From: Candidatus Desantisbacteria bacterium CG2_30_40_21
Lineage (GTDB): Bacteria; UBA9089; CG2-30-40-21
Reading direction: 5' to 3'
Length of the DNA stretch: 27,087 nucleotides
NCBI GenBank assembly: GCA_001873945.1
Contig: MNYI01000198.1
Location: 1-27,087 of the forward strand
Under the pieces are notes generated by a model. It worked only from the letters and a program-made list of their open reading frames with translations, did not search any database and had not been told where the DNA came from. This document shows, one piece after another, positions 14,145-22,749 of this stretch. Every line of letters begins with the position of its first letter. Position 1 is the stretch's first letter. Position numbers and translations under genes: made by a program.

Positions 14145-15068
14145 TTATGAAACGGGAAAAGGAAGATTGGAAAAAGATGAAAAATAGGATTGACAGATAA
14201 CAGTCCATATGATGATGAAGTATATGGCACATTGTCTTGAATATAAATAGAACTTTTTCTTGTCAGGTGGAGTATACCGTCCATATCCTTCCACCATCTG
14301 CCAATACCCTTCCCGTAACCCCCGACTTATCTTCCCTGCCATTCCATCCCCAACCATTCTTCCATCCACCACAGATACCGGCAATATCTCAATGGTAGAG
14401 TTGGTAAGAAACACCTCGTCCGCTGTAAACAGGTCATACCTTGTAAACGGTACCTGTCTGGTTCTCATCCCTGTCTGCATGGCTATTTCAAGCACACACT
14501 GTCGAGTAATCCCATTCAACAATCCAAGATATGGCGGTGGGGTAATAAGCAATCCATTCTTGACCATAAAGATATTGCTGACCGTACCCTCAGTCACGAA
14601 ACCTTGATGATTCAGAAATACAACCTCAAATGGGTTATTCCTGTTTGCCTCTGCCCTGGCAATAACACCCGGCAAAAAGTTTGATGATTTTGCTTGTGGC
14701 ATGGGTGGTTGTTTGACAAGGGAAGTGGTGGTAATTAGGACACCTTTTTCATAGTATTCTTGTGGATATACAGGAAGGGATGATACAATTACCATCAAAT
14801 TTCCATTGGCAATGCTTATTCTGACAGATGCTCGTTCAAGTCTGGCATTTTCAAGTACATTGCAGCATATTTCTTCAATCTCCTCACTCACATACGAAAC
14901 ATTCATTCCCAGAAATTTTGCAGACATGAAGAGCCTTTTGATATGCTCAGACAGCTTGAATATCTTGCCGCCATATGCCCGCATGGTCTCAAACACACCA
15001 CCATCAAAGAATAAATCATACCTTGCCTGTTCTTTTGGGATATATTTGCCGTTCAGGTATATGGTCAT
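14145..15068 (-). CDS. Class IV PLP-dependent aminotransferase (IlvE/Dat/PabC-like)
   Basis: A fold-type IV pyridoxal-phosphate enzyme that could be a branched-chain or D-amino-acid aminotransferase or 4-amino-4-deoxychorismate lyase; the sequence alone does not decide. GVFETMRAYGGKIFKLSEHI lies at about residues 24-43. AKSSNFLPGVIARAEA contains the likely PLP lysine, and GFVTEGTVSNIF and LLNGITRQCVLEIA are the cofactor-binding loops. The usual FDHGFLYGDGVFET stretch is shortened to YDLFFDGGVFET. The last 40 or so residues (from about 265) are hydrophobic and unlike the family, as if the normal end had been replaced. It is 307 residues against a usual 275-290. It lies downstream of purH in the same direction. 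Confidence 0.85.
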   Translation of the reverse strand: MTIYLNGKYIPKEQARYDLFFDGGVFETMRAYGGKIFKLSEHIKRLFMSAKFLGMNVSYVSEEIEEICCNVLENARLERASVRISIANGNLMVIVSSLPVYPQEYYEKGVLITTTSLVKQPPMPQAKSSNFLPGVIARAEANRNNPFEVVFLNHQGFVTEGTVSNIFMVKNGLLITPPPYLGLLNGITRQCVLEIAMQTGMRTRQVPFTRYDLFTADEVFLTNSTIEILPVSVVDGRMVGDGMAGKISRGLREGYWQMVEGYGRYTPPDKKKFYLYSRQCAIYFIIIWTVICQSYFSSFSNLPFPVS

Positions 15069-15097
15069 TGGATAATCCTCAAGTAGGGGTACATTAG

Positions 15098-15152
15098 AAA
15101 ATGGGGACAGCGCCCTATTTTAGAAGAAAAAATAGGGCGCTGTCCCCATTTT
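15098..15152. repeat. Perfect 24-bp-arm palindrome (ATGGGGACAGCGCCCTAT type)
   Basis: Arms at 15098-15121 and 15129-15152 are exact complements, with a 7-nt loop. It sits 12 bp after the purH stop, between purH and the aminotransferase gene. Arms that begin AAAA and end TTTT could make it a terminator in either direction. Its perfection and sequence type (GGGGACAGCGCCC) also fit a recently inserted REP-like mobile palindrome. Confidence 0.85.
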
Positions 15153-15164
15153 CCCCCATTTTCC

Positions 15165-16721
15165 TTAATGTCTGAAATGCCTCACTCCAGTAAATACCAT
15201 TGCTATACCATAACTATCCGCTACCTTGATTGTCTCCTCATCCCGCATCGATCCGCCGGGCTGGATAATTGCTTTAACCCCTGCCCTTGCTGCCTCCTCC
15301 ACCCCATCTGGAAATGGGAAAAAGGCATCAGAAGCAAGGCATGAACCGATAGCTTTAGCACCTGCCTTACCAACCGCAATTTTTACAGATTCAACCCTTG
15401 ATGTTTGTCCTGGGCCAACACCAACCGTTTTACCCGGTTGAGCAAGCACAATGGCATTTGATTTGACATGCTTGCATACCTTCCATGCAAACAGCAGGGT
15501 GGCAATTTCTTCTTCTGTTGGCACTCTTTGCGTAACCACCTTGAGTTGTTCTGGCAACACCTGCTTGAGGTCTCGATTCTGAACCAATAATCCGCCCACG
15601 GTTTTTTTCATGTCAATCTCAGCCAATGCTGGACCCAGCTTTGGTGAATTAATCTTGAGAATTCGTAAATCTTTTTTGGCTTTTAATATCTCAAGTGCTT
15701 CTGTCTCATAATCTGGGGCAGCAACTGCCTCCAGAAAAATATTTGCCAATTTTTTGGCTGTATCCGTGGTCACGCATTCATTAAACCCAACAATTCCCCC
15801 AAACGCAGAGACAGTATCAGATTCAAAGGCAAGCTGATAGGCATCTGCCTGATTTTTGGATATTGCCACACCACATGGGGTATTGTGTTTAATAATTATA
15901 CAAGCAGGTATATCCTTAAACTCCTTTGTAAGCTCTATGGCATAATTCAAATCAAGGATATTGTTGAAGGAAAGCTCCTTGCCGTGAATCTGCTGGGCAG
16001 TAGCAACACATGGCTTAGTATTACTTACCTGATGATAAAAGGCTGCATTTTGATGAGGATTTTCTCCATATCTTAACACTTGGTGTTTTCGATAGGTAAG
16101 GTTCAATATCTCTGGAAATTCAGGGGCATCTGGAATTTGCTGATAAAGGTATTGAGAGATAATTGTATCATAGGCAGCACAATGGGTAAAAGCCTCAACT
16201 GCCCACTTAAAACTTATCTCTTCAGGGATGCAGTTATTATTCCCCTGCATGGTGAGAATTAACTCTTTATAACTGGCTGGATTAACAATTACCCCAACGA
16301 ATTTATTGTTCTTGGCTGCTGCTCGAATCATGGTTGGACCGCCAATGTCAATATTTTCAATAACCTCTTCAAGAGAAACATTGGGCTTAGAAACCGTTGC
16401 CTCAAATGGATATAGATTAACCACAACCAAATCTATTGGTGTAATGGAATGCTCCTTAAGCTGGCTCAGGTGTTGTGGAGTCCGCTGGGCAAGGATTCCG
16501 CCATGGATATTTGGATGAAGGGTTTTTACCCGACCATCCAACATCTCCGGGAAATGAGTAACATCAGAAACTGGAATGATATCAAATCCAGCCTCAGCTA
16601 ACATTGTGGCTGTACCGCCTGTAGAAAGGATTTCACAGCCCATCTCTGTTAAGAATCCTGCCAACGGTATCAAGCCTGTCTTGTCTGAAACACTTATCAA
16701 TACTCGTTTTACTTTGATCAT
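15165..16721 (-). CDS. purH: Bifunctional AICAR transformylase / IMP cyclohydrolase
   Basis: Carries out the last two steps of purine synthesis: AICAR plus 10-formyl-THF to FAICAR, then ring closure to IMP. The 518 residues are complete. The N-terminal MGS-like cyclohydrolase domain (about 1-195) has VSDKTGLIPLAGFL, LSTGGTATML and DGRVKTLHPNIHGGIL. The C-terminal transformylase domain has the catalytic Lys-His pair in IIIKHNTPCGVA and SDAFFPFPDG. It ends with the canonical GIAMVFTGVRHFRH. It starts at ATG 16721 with GGAG upstream. A palindromic repeat separates it from the glycosyltransferase gene, and no other purine gene is adjacent. Confidence 0.98.
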   Translation of the reverse strand: MIKVKRVLISVSDKTGLIPLAGFLTEMGCEILSTGGTATMLAEAGFDIIPVSDVTHFPEMLDGRVKTLHPNIHGGILAQRTPQHLSQLKEHSITPIDLVVVNLYPFEATVSKPNVSLEEVIENIDIGGPTMIRAAAKNNKFVGVIVNPASYKELILTMQGNNNCIPEEISFKWAVEAFTHCAAYDTIISQYLYQQIPDAPEFPEILNLTYRKHQVLRYGENPHQNAAFYHQVSNTKPCVATAQQIHGKELSFNNILDLNYAIELTKEFKDIPACIIIKHNTPCGVAISKNQADAYQLAFESDTVSAFGGIVGFNECVTTDTAKKLANIFLEAVAAPDYETEALEILKAKKDLRILKINSPKLGPALAEIDMKKTVGGLLVQNRDLKQVLPEQLKVVTQRVPTEEEIATLLFAWKVCKHVKSNAIVLAQPGKTVGVGPGQTSRVESVKIAVGKAGAKAIGSCLASDAFFPFPDGVEEAARAGVKAIIQPGGSMRDEETIKVADSYGIAMVFTGVRHFRH

Positions 16722-16745
16722 GATTCACGCTCCTTTGTTTAATTG

Positions 16746-16811
16746 TAACCGTTCACACCCTCTAAATGACAGCCGCAAGAAGGACAATCTTCTTGCCCCC
16801 GTGAACGGTTA
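16746..16811. repeat. Nested palindrome (TAACCGTTCAC arms with inner GCAAGAAG hairpin)
   Basis: Outer arms TAACCGTTCAC (16746-16756) and GTGAACGGTTA (16801-16811) enclose a second hairpin, GCAAGAAG/CTTCTTGC (16775-16796). It lies between the glycosyltransferase stop and the purH start. The arm sequence also occurs at 388-399. It fits a small mobile palindrome; a purH leader control element is possible, but no known riboswitch is recognised. Confidence 0.7.
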
Positions 16812-16840
16812 TGTTTAATTTTATTACACGACCTGAATAC

Positions 16841-18136
16841 CTACAAATTCCCTCGATATCCAAACTTTTGTCTGGTTGAATAATCGTCATCTGGTTTCTC
16901 ATTCAGCACTTTATCGAAAACATCTGTCAGTCTTTGGGTAATTTCTTTCTTTTCGTATTTTATGCTCAATTCTAAAGGATAATTTGGCTTTAAGACACCT
17001 TTTTTATAGCAGCCAATAATCATCTGCAAGGCAGATTTAATTTCTGGTATAGAAGAAAATTGGGCAACCCAACCAAGTTTTTCTTTCTTTATAAGATTTT
17101 CCACTGCTCCTTTATCACTCAACCCTAAGATTGGTTTCATAGCACCAATATGCTTATATATTGCCTGCGGAATGCTTCTCTCTTTATCAGCAATAATTAT
17201 TCCCAAGTCAGCTGTAAGCAGCTGTTTTATCCCTTCCTTACCAGATGGGTCTTCAATATAAGAACAGATATTCTCAAGAGAGAATTCAGAAATAATATGC
17301 TGGTGTTCTTCATCCATGTTTCCAACAAATTCAATCCGTAACAGCTCTTCAAGAGATGGGTTGTTTTTCAGCAATTCCTTTATTGCCCTTAAAAGGTGTC
17401 GATGTGTTGTATCTTTATTTATCTCTCCAAGATAAATAAGCCTTAATTTATCATCCAATCTATCCGTTATATCATCAATTTCCAGCTCTTCCCGATCATA
17501 TCCATCAGGAATGCAAACAAATCTATCCCTTCCCCAGAACGGGTATTTCTCATAAAAAAATTGACACCATTCCTTAGAGGTAGAAATGGTTCGTCTTGCA
17601 TTTTTAATGATGGTTTCTTCCATCTTTTTTTCTATATTTTTGTAAAATTGAGAGAATATGCCATGTTTTTTTGTGCCAACCCAGTTTTCTCTTATATCTG
17701 CTATCCAGGGAATTCCTGTTTGACAATATGCTTGATATCCAAGCCACCCAATAGAATACGGAGGAGCAACGGTATAAATCAAATCAATCTTTTGTTTTCC
17801 TATAATCTCTTTTATCTTCCGAATGGCATTTGGAATCCATAAAACTTCTTTATCTGGAATAAGACATCCAGACAGTAGTTTTTTTACTATTCCCCCTTTC
17901 CTGTTGGGAGAGGGAAAGGGTGAGAGGTCTGTCTTTTCTGCTGTTTCAGGTATCCATGGAAACCTGCCTGGCTTTACCTGGCAAACATTCGGACGCTGTT
18001 CCTCCCTATTATCTACAGTCAAAATGGACACATCCCAGCCAAAGGAGGGCAGATGCTTTATCCAGCCTGCTGCTCGATAAGCAGATTCACTTTTATAGGA
18101 AGGGAAATCATAAGAAATAAGTAGTATATGTTGCAT
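16841..18136 (-). CDS. Glycosyltransferase, GT4-like (GT-B fold)
   Basis: A probable cell-surface glycosyltransferase of 431 residues. The N-terminal domain begins HILLISYDFPSYKSESAYRA and includes LIYTVAPPYSIGWLGYQ and IADIRENWVG. The C-terminal domain has LRLIYLGEINKDTTHRHLLRA, then YIEDPSGKEGIKQLLTADLG and IPQAIYKHIGAMKPILGLSD, in the positions of the nucleotide-sugar-binding Rossmann half of GT4 enzymes. The sugar donor and acceptor cannot be told. Residues 70-82 (DLSPFPSPNRKGG) are encoded by an intergenic-type palindrome that keeps the frame. The ATG comes 1 nt after the stop of the acyltransferase gene, so the two are coupled and may act in lipopolysaccharide or related surface glycolipid synthesis. 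Confidence 0.82.
   Translation of the reverse strand: MQHILLISYDFPSYKSESAYRAAGWIKHLPSFGWDVSILTVDNREEQRPNVCQVKPGRFPWIPETAEKTDLSPFPSPNRKGGIVKKLLSGCLIPDKEVLWIPNAIRKIKEIIGKQKIDLIYTVAPPYSIGWLGYQAYCQTGIPWIADIRENWVGTKKHGIFSQFYKNIEKKMEETIIKNARRTISTSKEWCQFFYEKYPFWGRDRFVCIPDGYDREELEIDDITDRLDDKLRLIYLGEINKDTTHRHLLRAIKELLKNNPSLEELLRIEFVGNMDEEHQHIISEFSLENICSYIEDPSGKEGIKQLLTADLGIIIADKERSIPQAIYKHIGAMKPILGLSDKGAVENLIKKEKLGWVAQFSSIPEIKSALQMIIGCYKKGVLKPNYPLELSIKYEKKEITQRLTDVFDKVLNEKPDDDYSTRQKFGYRGNL
17891..17928. repeat. Palindromic repeat inside the glycosyltransferase gene
   Basis: CCCTTTCC and GGAAAGGG form a hairpin here. On the minus strand the sequence reads CACCCTTTCCCTCTCCCAAC, clearly related to CACCCCGTCCCTCTCCCAAT within the repeat at 26806-26838. 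It is in frame and adds about 13 residues between the first strand-helix units of the N-terminal domain. Confidence 0.75.
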
Positions 18137-18137
18137 T

Positions 18138-19013
18138 TTATTGTTTCTCCGTCTTCCATCTCCTGTGAAGCCAGAACCACTGGTCAGGATATTGATAGAT
18201 ATAATCCTCCAACACCTTGCACCAGAGTTTTGTATTTATCAGGACATCCTCTTTCCAATTATCTGTTTTGACAACTTTAAGAGGCTCAGAGATGAGCATC
18301 TGATAATTCCGTCCCTTTCTTATCAGACAGGTAACAATTATTGGAGCTTGTGTTCTTAAGGCTAATATTGCTGGACCCTTTGCTGTGGATGCCTGCTTGC
18401 CGAGAAAATCAACAAATATTCCATGACTTCCAGCATCCTGATCAGCTACAAGGGCAAGAAGACCACCTTTTCCCAGGATACCAACAAGGTTTTTATAAGG
18501 CTCATCATTGCTGACAATCACTGCCCCGGAAGAGGTTCGATATTGATTGATTACCTCATTTGTTAATTTATTGTTTTGCGGATAGGCAACAGCTGTTAAG
18601 GGATAATTAAAGACACGGTAGACAGGGTTTATCAATTCCCAGTTGCCAAAGTGTCCAATAACATTAATTACTCCTTTTCCCTGCAACAGGGCTTTATCCA
18701 GATGCTCTTTTCCCTTTATTTCAACGAACTTATTTACAAAATCCTTGTTTATCCAGGGGATATAGAAAAATTCAGCCAGACTTTGACCAAGGTTGACATA
18801 CACCCTTCTTATAATCGTCGTTATCTCTTGTAATTTTTTATCCCTGAATACTGCACAAAGGTTTTCTTTGGCAACGAGGCGATGTGAGCGATCAACAAGA
18901 TAGGCGATCATTCCAAGGCATGCCCCTATTCTTCTGGAAATTCCAAGGGGAAACAAGCTAAATATTGTTTCAAGAATCTTCAAGAAATAATATTCTATGA
19001 TATGTTTCCGCAT
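18138..19013 (-). CDS. Lipid A biosynthesis acyltransferase (LpxL/HtrB-like)
   Basis: An inner-membrane acyltransferase that adds secondary acyl chains to Kdo-lipid A or a similar glycolipid. I start it at ATG 19013, 2 nt after the tldD stop, with an AGG-type ribosome site in the tldD end. Upstream in-frame codons overlap tldD and look unlike protein. This gives 291 residues, normal for the family. A hydrophobic N-terminal segment covers about 5-45. The catalytic HX4E motif is His121 to Glu126 in GHFGNWEL. DQDAGSHGIFVDFLGKQAST and the ending WFWLHRRWKT are also characteristic. It implies a Gram-negative outer membrane. It is coupled to the glycosyltransferase that follows. Confidence 0.92.
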   Translation of the reverse strand: MRKHIIEYYFLKILETIFSLFPLGISRRIGACLGMIAYLVDRSHRLVAKENLCAVFRDKKLQEITTIIRRVYVNLGQSLAEFFYIPWINKDFVNKFVEIKGKEHLDKALLQGKGVINVIGHFGNWELINPVYRVFNYPLTAVAYPQNNKLTNEVINQYRTSSGAVIVSNDEPYKNLVGILGKGGLLALVADQDAGSHGIFVDFLGKQASTAKGPAILALRTQAPIIVTCLIRKGRNYQMLISEPLKVVKTDNWKEDVLINTKLWCKVLEDYIYQYPDQWFWLHRRWKTEKQ

Positions 19014-19015
19014 TC

Positions 19016-20377
19016 TTACCTGCCACCGATTGTTATATCTTGAACCCTGATATGTGGTCCACCTGTTGAGACAGGAAGAGGGCTTTGTCCTGCCTTGCCG
19101 CAACCGCCAAGCCCACCATAAAATACCATATCATTTCCAATGGCATCAATATTAGCCAAGGTTTCAAAAACATTTCCGGTCAGGACAACATCCCGCAATG
19201 GTTTTGTTATCTTGCCATTTTCAATCAAAAATGCCTCTTCTGCTGAAAATGTAAACATTTCACAGTTAGTCATCCCCCCTATGGCACCCTTAGCATAGAT
19301 ACCAGAAGAAATATCGCTAAACATTTCCTCAAATGTCCAATCTCTTGGTTCAAGGTATGTGTTTGACATGCGGACAATTGGCTCATGGGAATAATCTATT
19401 GCCCTGGCATTACCGGATAACGGTTCATTCATCATGGCAGCTGTTTCCCGACAGTGTAGCCGATTAGATAATATTCCGTCCTTGATAAGATATGTCTTTG
19501 TCCCTGGCACACCCTCATCATCATAAGGATAATACCCTGCCTCTCCCTCTAATCCGGAAAAGTCAACTATGGATAAATCATCTGTACCAAACCTTGCTCC
19601 CAAAGGCATCAATCCCTGCAGGTGTGGATTTTCATATAAAAAATCCGCTTCGGAAAGGTGACCAAAGGCTTCATGAACAAAAACACCACACAGTTTCGGG
19701 TCAATAACAACGGTATACTTCCCACCAGAGATTTGTTCTGCTGATAACAGGTCAACTGCCCTTTTTGCTACACCCTCAGCCTTATCCTCAAGCCCTTCCA
19801 CCTGTGAATAACCTCGAAAATCACCTGTGCTGAAATGAGCCTGCTGGATATTGTTTCCATCCTTAGCAATGGCAGCCATGTTTATGCCGCAAAAAATGCC
19901 TTGTTGTGAGATGTATGTTCCCTCAGAGGTCAGCAGGTATTTTTTGAGGGCAATGTCCCTGTATCTGACACTTGAGGTCTGAACCTTAGTGGCATCTCGT
20001 ATCATGCGATTATACGATTCACACAGCTGTTGTTTCTCAAGTAAAGGAATAAGTGTAGGATCCTTGCCCCATCTAATCAGGTATTCAGCTATAATCGGAT
20101 CCACCGGGGTAAGTTTTGCCCCGGAATTCTGAACCATCTGTGCCATACTTAATGCCTTCTGAATATTCTTTTGCAGGTTATCGATATTGTTAAATGAGGC
20201 AAAACCCCAGCCACCATTATTCAATACTCGCACACAGCCACCTCTTTGTTCAACTGTACCTATTTGCTCCAATTCCTTGCCTACGAAGTCTACTCTGGTT
20301 CTGAGTATTTCCTCAATCCGTATTTCAATATAATCTGCGTTAACAGCCTTTATTGCCTCTTGTAAGAATGCTTTCAT
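19016..20377 (-). CDS. tldD: TldD/PmbA-family metalloprotease
   Basis: TldD with TldE forms a zinc protease that trims peptides such as microcin precursors and the CcdA antitoxin. The start is ATG 20377, using AAAGGAG inside the end of the kinase gene, giving 453 residues. The zinc motif HEAFGH is within GVFVHEAFGHLSEADFLYE, and the family C-terminus GKAGQSPLPVSTGGPHIRVQ is present. Spacing is 1 nt after the kinase stop and 2 nt before the acyltransferase start. The usual partner TldE/PmbA is not in the window, so it either lies elsewhere or this protein acts alone. Confidence 0.94.
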   Translation of the reverse strand: MKAFLQEAIKAVNADYIEIRIEEILRTRVDFVGKELEQIGTVEQRGGCVRVLNNGGWGFASFNNIDNLQKNIQKALSMAQMVQNSGAKLTPVDPIIAEYLIRWGKDPTLIPLLEKQQLCESYNRMIRDATKVQTSSVRYRDIALKKYLLTSEGTYISQQGIFCGINMAAIAKDGNNIQQAHFSTGDFRGYSQVEGLEDKAEGVAKRAVDLLSAEQISGGKYTVVIDPKLCGVFVHEAFGHLSEADFLYENPHLQGLMPLGARFGTDDLSIVDFSGLEGEAGYYPYDDEGVPGTKTYLIKDGILSNRLHCRETAAMMNEPLSGNARAIDYSHEPIVRMSNTYLEPRDWTFEEMFSDISSGIYAKGAIGGMTNCEMFTFSAEEAFLIENGKITKPLRDVVLTGNVFETLANIDAIGNDMVFYGGLGGCGKAGQSPLPVSTGGPHIRVQDITIGGR

Positions 20378-20378
20378 T

Positions 20379-22088
20379 TTATCTCCTTTCTTCGGCAGGC
20401 AGGGTAATAACAAATGTACTCCCCTTGTCCAGACGACTTTCTACAAATATTTCCCCACCATGTCCCTCGATAATACCCCTTGCCAATGCCAAGCCCATTC
20501 CCATACCGTCTGCACTTCTTGTGGCTGATGAATCTACTTGATAAAAAGGCTCAAATATTCTCGTATGGTTGGCAGGATCAATCCCTATCCCTGTGTCTGT
20601 TACCCTGATCTCAACTACTGGCAGAGGTGCTGCCCCATTTTCGAAATGTTTTTTAGCGGAAACCATTATTTTTCCATTTTGATGGGTAAACTTTATCGCA
20701 TTTTCACAGATATGCTCAATAGCTTTTTTGACTTGATGATAATCAATAAAAACAGTCAAATCATTATCAGGTATCTCACAAGAAAGAAGGATGTCTTTTT
20801 CTTTAGCCAATTTTTCTATATAACTGTTACATTCGGTTGCCGCTTTATTTTGTGACAGACCCTTATCACTACAAGATGGAATTAATTTATCTATCAATCT
20901 TGAGACATTCACTGTTTCTTTTCTCAGATTAAGAGTCTTGAATTCCATTTTGGCAAAGCTTATAAAATTATCTATCAGGCTATTTAACCTATCAGCCTCA
21001 TCAGAAACAATTTGTAAAAATTCTTTGCTTTTTTCTTTAGTCTCTTCTTCTAAGAGTATCTCGGTATATGCCTTAATAGAGGTCAATGGTGTTCTTAATT
21101 CATGGGAAAGGTTAGAAAGAAGGGTTGTTTTGGCAGCAGAGAATCTTTTTTCTAATGATATATCCTGAAAAATCATAACTACCCTTGAAAAAGAATTACC
21201 GTTCTTGAGGGGTGCTATCTTTACCAGAAGGGATATGGGTTCTTTCTCTTTGGGCAGAATATTCATCTGGTAAGAAACAGAGCTTCCTTTTTTCAGGGCA
21301 TTTTCTATGGTGTTAATCAGGGGTATGTCTGAAAAGATTTGATTCAAAGGCTTGTTAATTATATCCTCTGCCTGTTTGCAAAGCAGATTCTTGATAGCTG
21401 CATTTGCCGATAAAATTGTCAAACTATCATCAATACCAATAACCCCATCGCTCATATTATCAAATATTGCCTGAAGAAGATTTGTGGTTGTCAGGATATT
21501 TTGAGCAGCAAGGGTTAATTCCTCATCCTTTATCTTGATGATGTCACGAACAACCAAGGAAAGATAGCCGCTCAAGAAAGCAACCAAAAAGGCAATTATT
21601 GCCGTATAGGTAAGAATAAAGAAAGGAATATTCTTAAAGGCATCCACAGCAAAAAAATTAGAGGTGTGAATATGTGGAATAATATTTGCAAATTCCAAAG
21701 CAAGTACTATTCCATAACATAGCAAAGAAAAGGCTGTAAACACATACCCTCTTTTTATCCCCATACGGATGGATTCTCCAGTAATCACCATTAAATACAA
21801 ATAAACAAATATACTTTCTATGCCGCCAGTATAATGAATACCAATGGTTATCATCAAGATATTTATAACAGGCTGAATATGCTTTATCAACTCAAGCCAC
21901 AATTTTTGTCTAATAAACATGAAAAATATGCCATTTATCAAACAGGTAAGAAAAATTATACCTATAACCATGGTGTATGAAATGGATATCCTGTTTATCC
22001 ATGCAATTAGCAATATCAACAAGACGGAAGAGCTAACAATAAACACCATCTTGCTTCGACTTTGAAGAAGTATTAGTAATTCTCTCAT
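20379..22088 (-). CDS. PAS-containing membrane sensor histidine kinase
   Basis: A 569-residue sensor kinase. Six hydrophobic segments at about 14-33, 38-60, 72-84, 92-104, 116-132 and 153-180 make up a membrane sensor without a large extracellular loop. A PAS domain follows at about 201-310 (ILTTTNLLQAIFDNMSDGVI). The HisKA domain has His329 in NLSHELRTPLTSIKAY. The ATPase domain has CENAIKF (N box), VTDTGIGID (G1) and GMGMGLALARGIIEGHGG (G2). It has AGGAGG 6 nt before the ATG. No response regulator is adjacent. Instead the gene is coupled to tldD and the envelope genes downstream, so its target is unclear. Confidence 0.93.
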   Translation of the reverse strand: MRELLILLQSRSKMVFIVSSSVLLILLIAWINRISISYTMVIGIIFLTCLINGIFFMFIRQKLWLELIKHIQPVINILMITIGIHYTGGIESIFVYLYLMVITGESIRMGIKRGYVFTAFSLLCYGIVLALEFANIIPHIHTSNFFAVDAFKNIPFFILTYTAIIAFLVAFLSGYLSLVVRDIIKIKDEELTLAAQNILTTTNLLQAIFDNMSDGVIGIDDSLTILSANAAIKNLLCKQAEDIINKPLNQIFSDIPLINTIENALKKGSSVSYQMNILPKEKEPISLLVKIAPLKNGNSFSRVVMIFQDISLEKRFSAAKTTLLSNLSHELRTPLTSIKAYTEILLEEETKEKSKEFLQIVSDEADRLNSLIDNFISFAKMEFKTLNLRKETVNVSRLIDKLIPSCSDKGLSQNKAATECNSYIEKLAKEKDILLSCEIPDNDLTVFIDYHQVKKAIEHICENAIKFTHQNGKIMVSAKKHFENGAAPLPVVEIRVTDTGIGIDPANHTRIFEPFYQVDSSATRSADGMGMGLALARGIIEGHGGEIFVESRLDKGSTFVITLPAEERR

Positions 22089-22214
22089 AATTGCCTCCTA
22101 TAGGCTGTTTGTGGAAAGCACACAAAGATGCGGAGAAAGATAATTGCCCTACATCCCAAATCACAAATCCCACATTCTCAGCATATTCTGCGGAAAATGA
22201 TTGCTTGTGTCCAA

Positions 22215-22523
22215 TCAGCTATGAGAAAACAACTGCGTAAAGAAGTTGTTTTTTTTCTTCTCTGAATGCTTCATGAGTCCGTCCAATTTTCCACGGTCAA
22301 GCCATATCCCCTCACACCCTTCACATTTGTCTAAGGAAATGTGCTCTATCATAAACTCGCAAAGCATATGACCACACTTTGGACAGTGCATATAGTGAGC
22401 TTTTTTCAAGGCATCTGTTTCTTCTATCTTCTTCTTTTCCTTTGCCTTTTCTATTAATTCCTGTTCATGTTCCTTGAACCAGCTGGTTTCCTGTTCAACT
22501 TTGATAGACTTTCCCTTTTCCAT
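22215..22523 (-). CDS. Small zinc-ribbon protein (zf-TFIIB type)
   Basis: A 102-residue cytoplasmic protein. A charged helical N-terminal half (about 1-48) is followed by a TFIIB-like zinc ribbon: HCPKCGHMLCEF at about 47-58 and CEGCEGIWLDRGKLDGLMKH at about 73-92. This family is common in bacteria and its role is unknown; nucleic-acid or protein binding is likely. The ATG at 22523 has an AAGGAGGA site. It is transcribed divergently from the toxin-antitoxin pair and stands alone. Confidence 0.85.
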   Translation of the reverse strand: MEKGKSIKVEQETSWFKEHEQELIEKAKEKKKIEETDALKKAHYMHCPKCGHMLCEFMIEHISLDKCEGCEGIWLDRGKLDGLMKHSEKKKNNFFTQLFSHS

Positions 22524-22638
22524 AATATCCTCCTTGTTTATAAATGTTTAATCCATAGTTGTTATCGGCATTATATTGCTGATAATTGAATGATGACATT
22601 ATATCATTAATTTCTTCTCAGGTCAATTAAAATTTTTC

Positions 22639-22667
22639 TTGCAAAAATGTATTAATAAGTGTATACT
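22639..22667 (+). promoter_or_regulatory. Promoter of the BrnT-type toxin-antitoxin pair
   Basis: TTGCAA (22639-22644), 17-bp spacer, TATACT (22662-22667). It lies about 80 bp before the toxin start codon. Confidence 0.5.
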
Positions 22668-22678
22668 TGATGAAGTAT
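22663..22678. promoter_or_regulatory. Putative autoregulatory operator (ATACTT-gatg-AAGTAT)
   Basis: Perfect 6-bp arms around a 4-bp centre overlap the -10 box. Toxin-antitoxin operons usually repress themselves at such sites. The function is inferred from position. Confidence 0.45.
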
Positions 22679-22749
22679 TTATATATCAAGTGAGAAAAGG
22701 TAAACTATTAAAACATGCTGTAATTTTACTCATAAATGGCGGTATTCTT

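Noticed and set aside
18138..19103. Upstream start for the acyltransferase (30 extra residues)
   Set aside because: The extra part overlaps the conserved tldD C-terminus in another frame and does not resemble LpxL; ATG 19013 fits the family.
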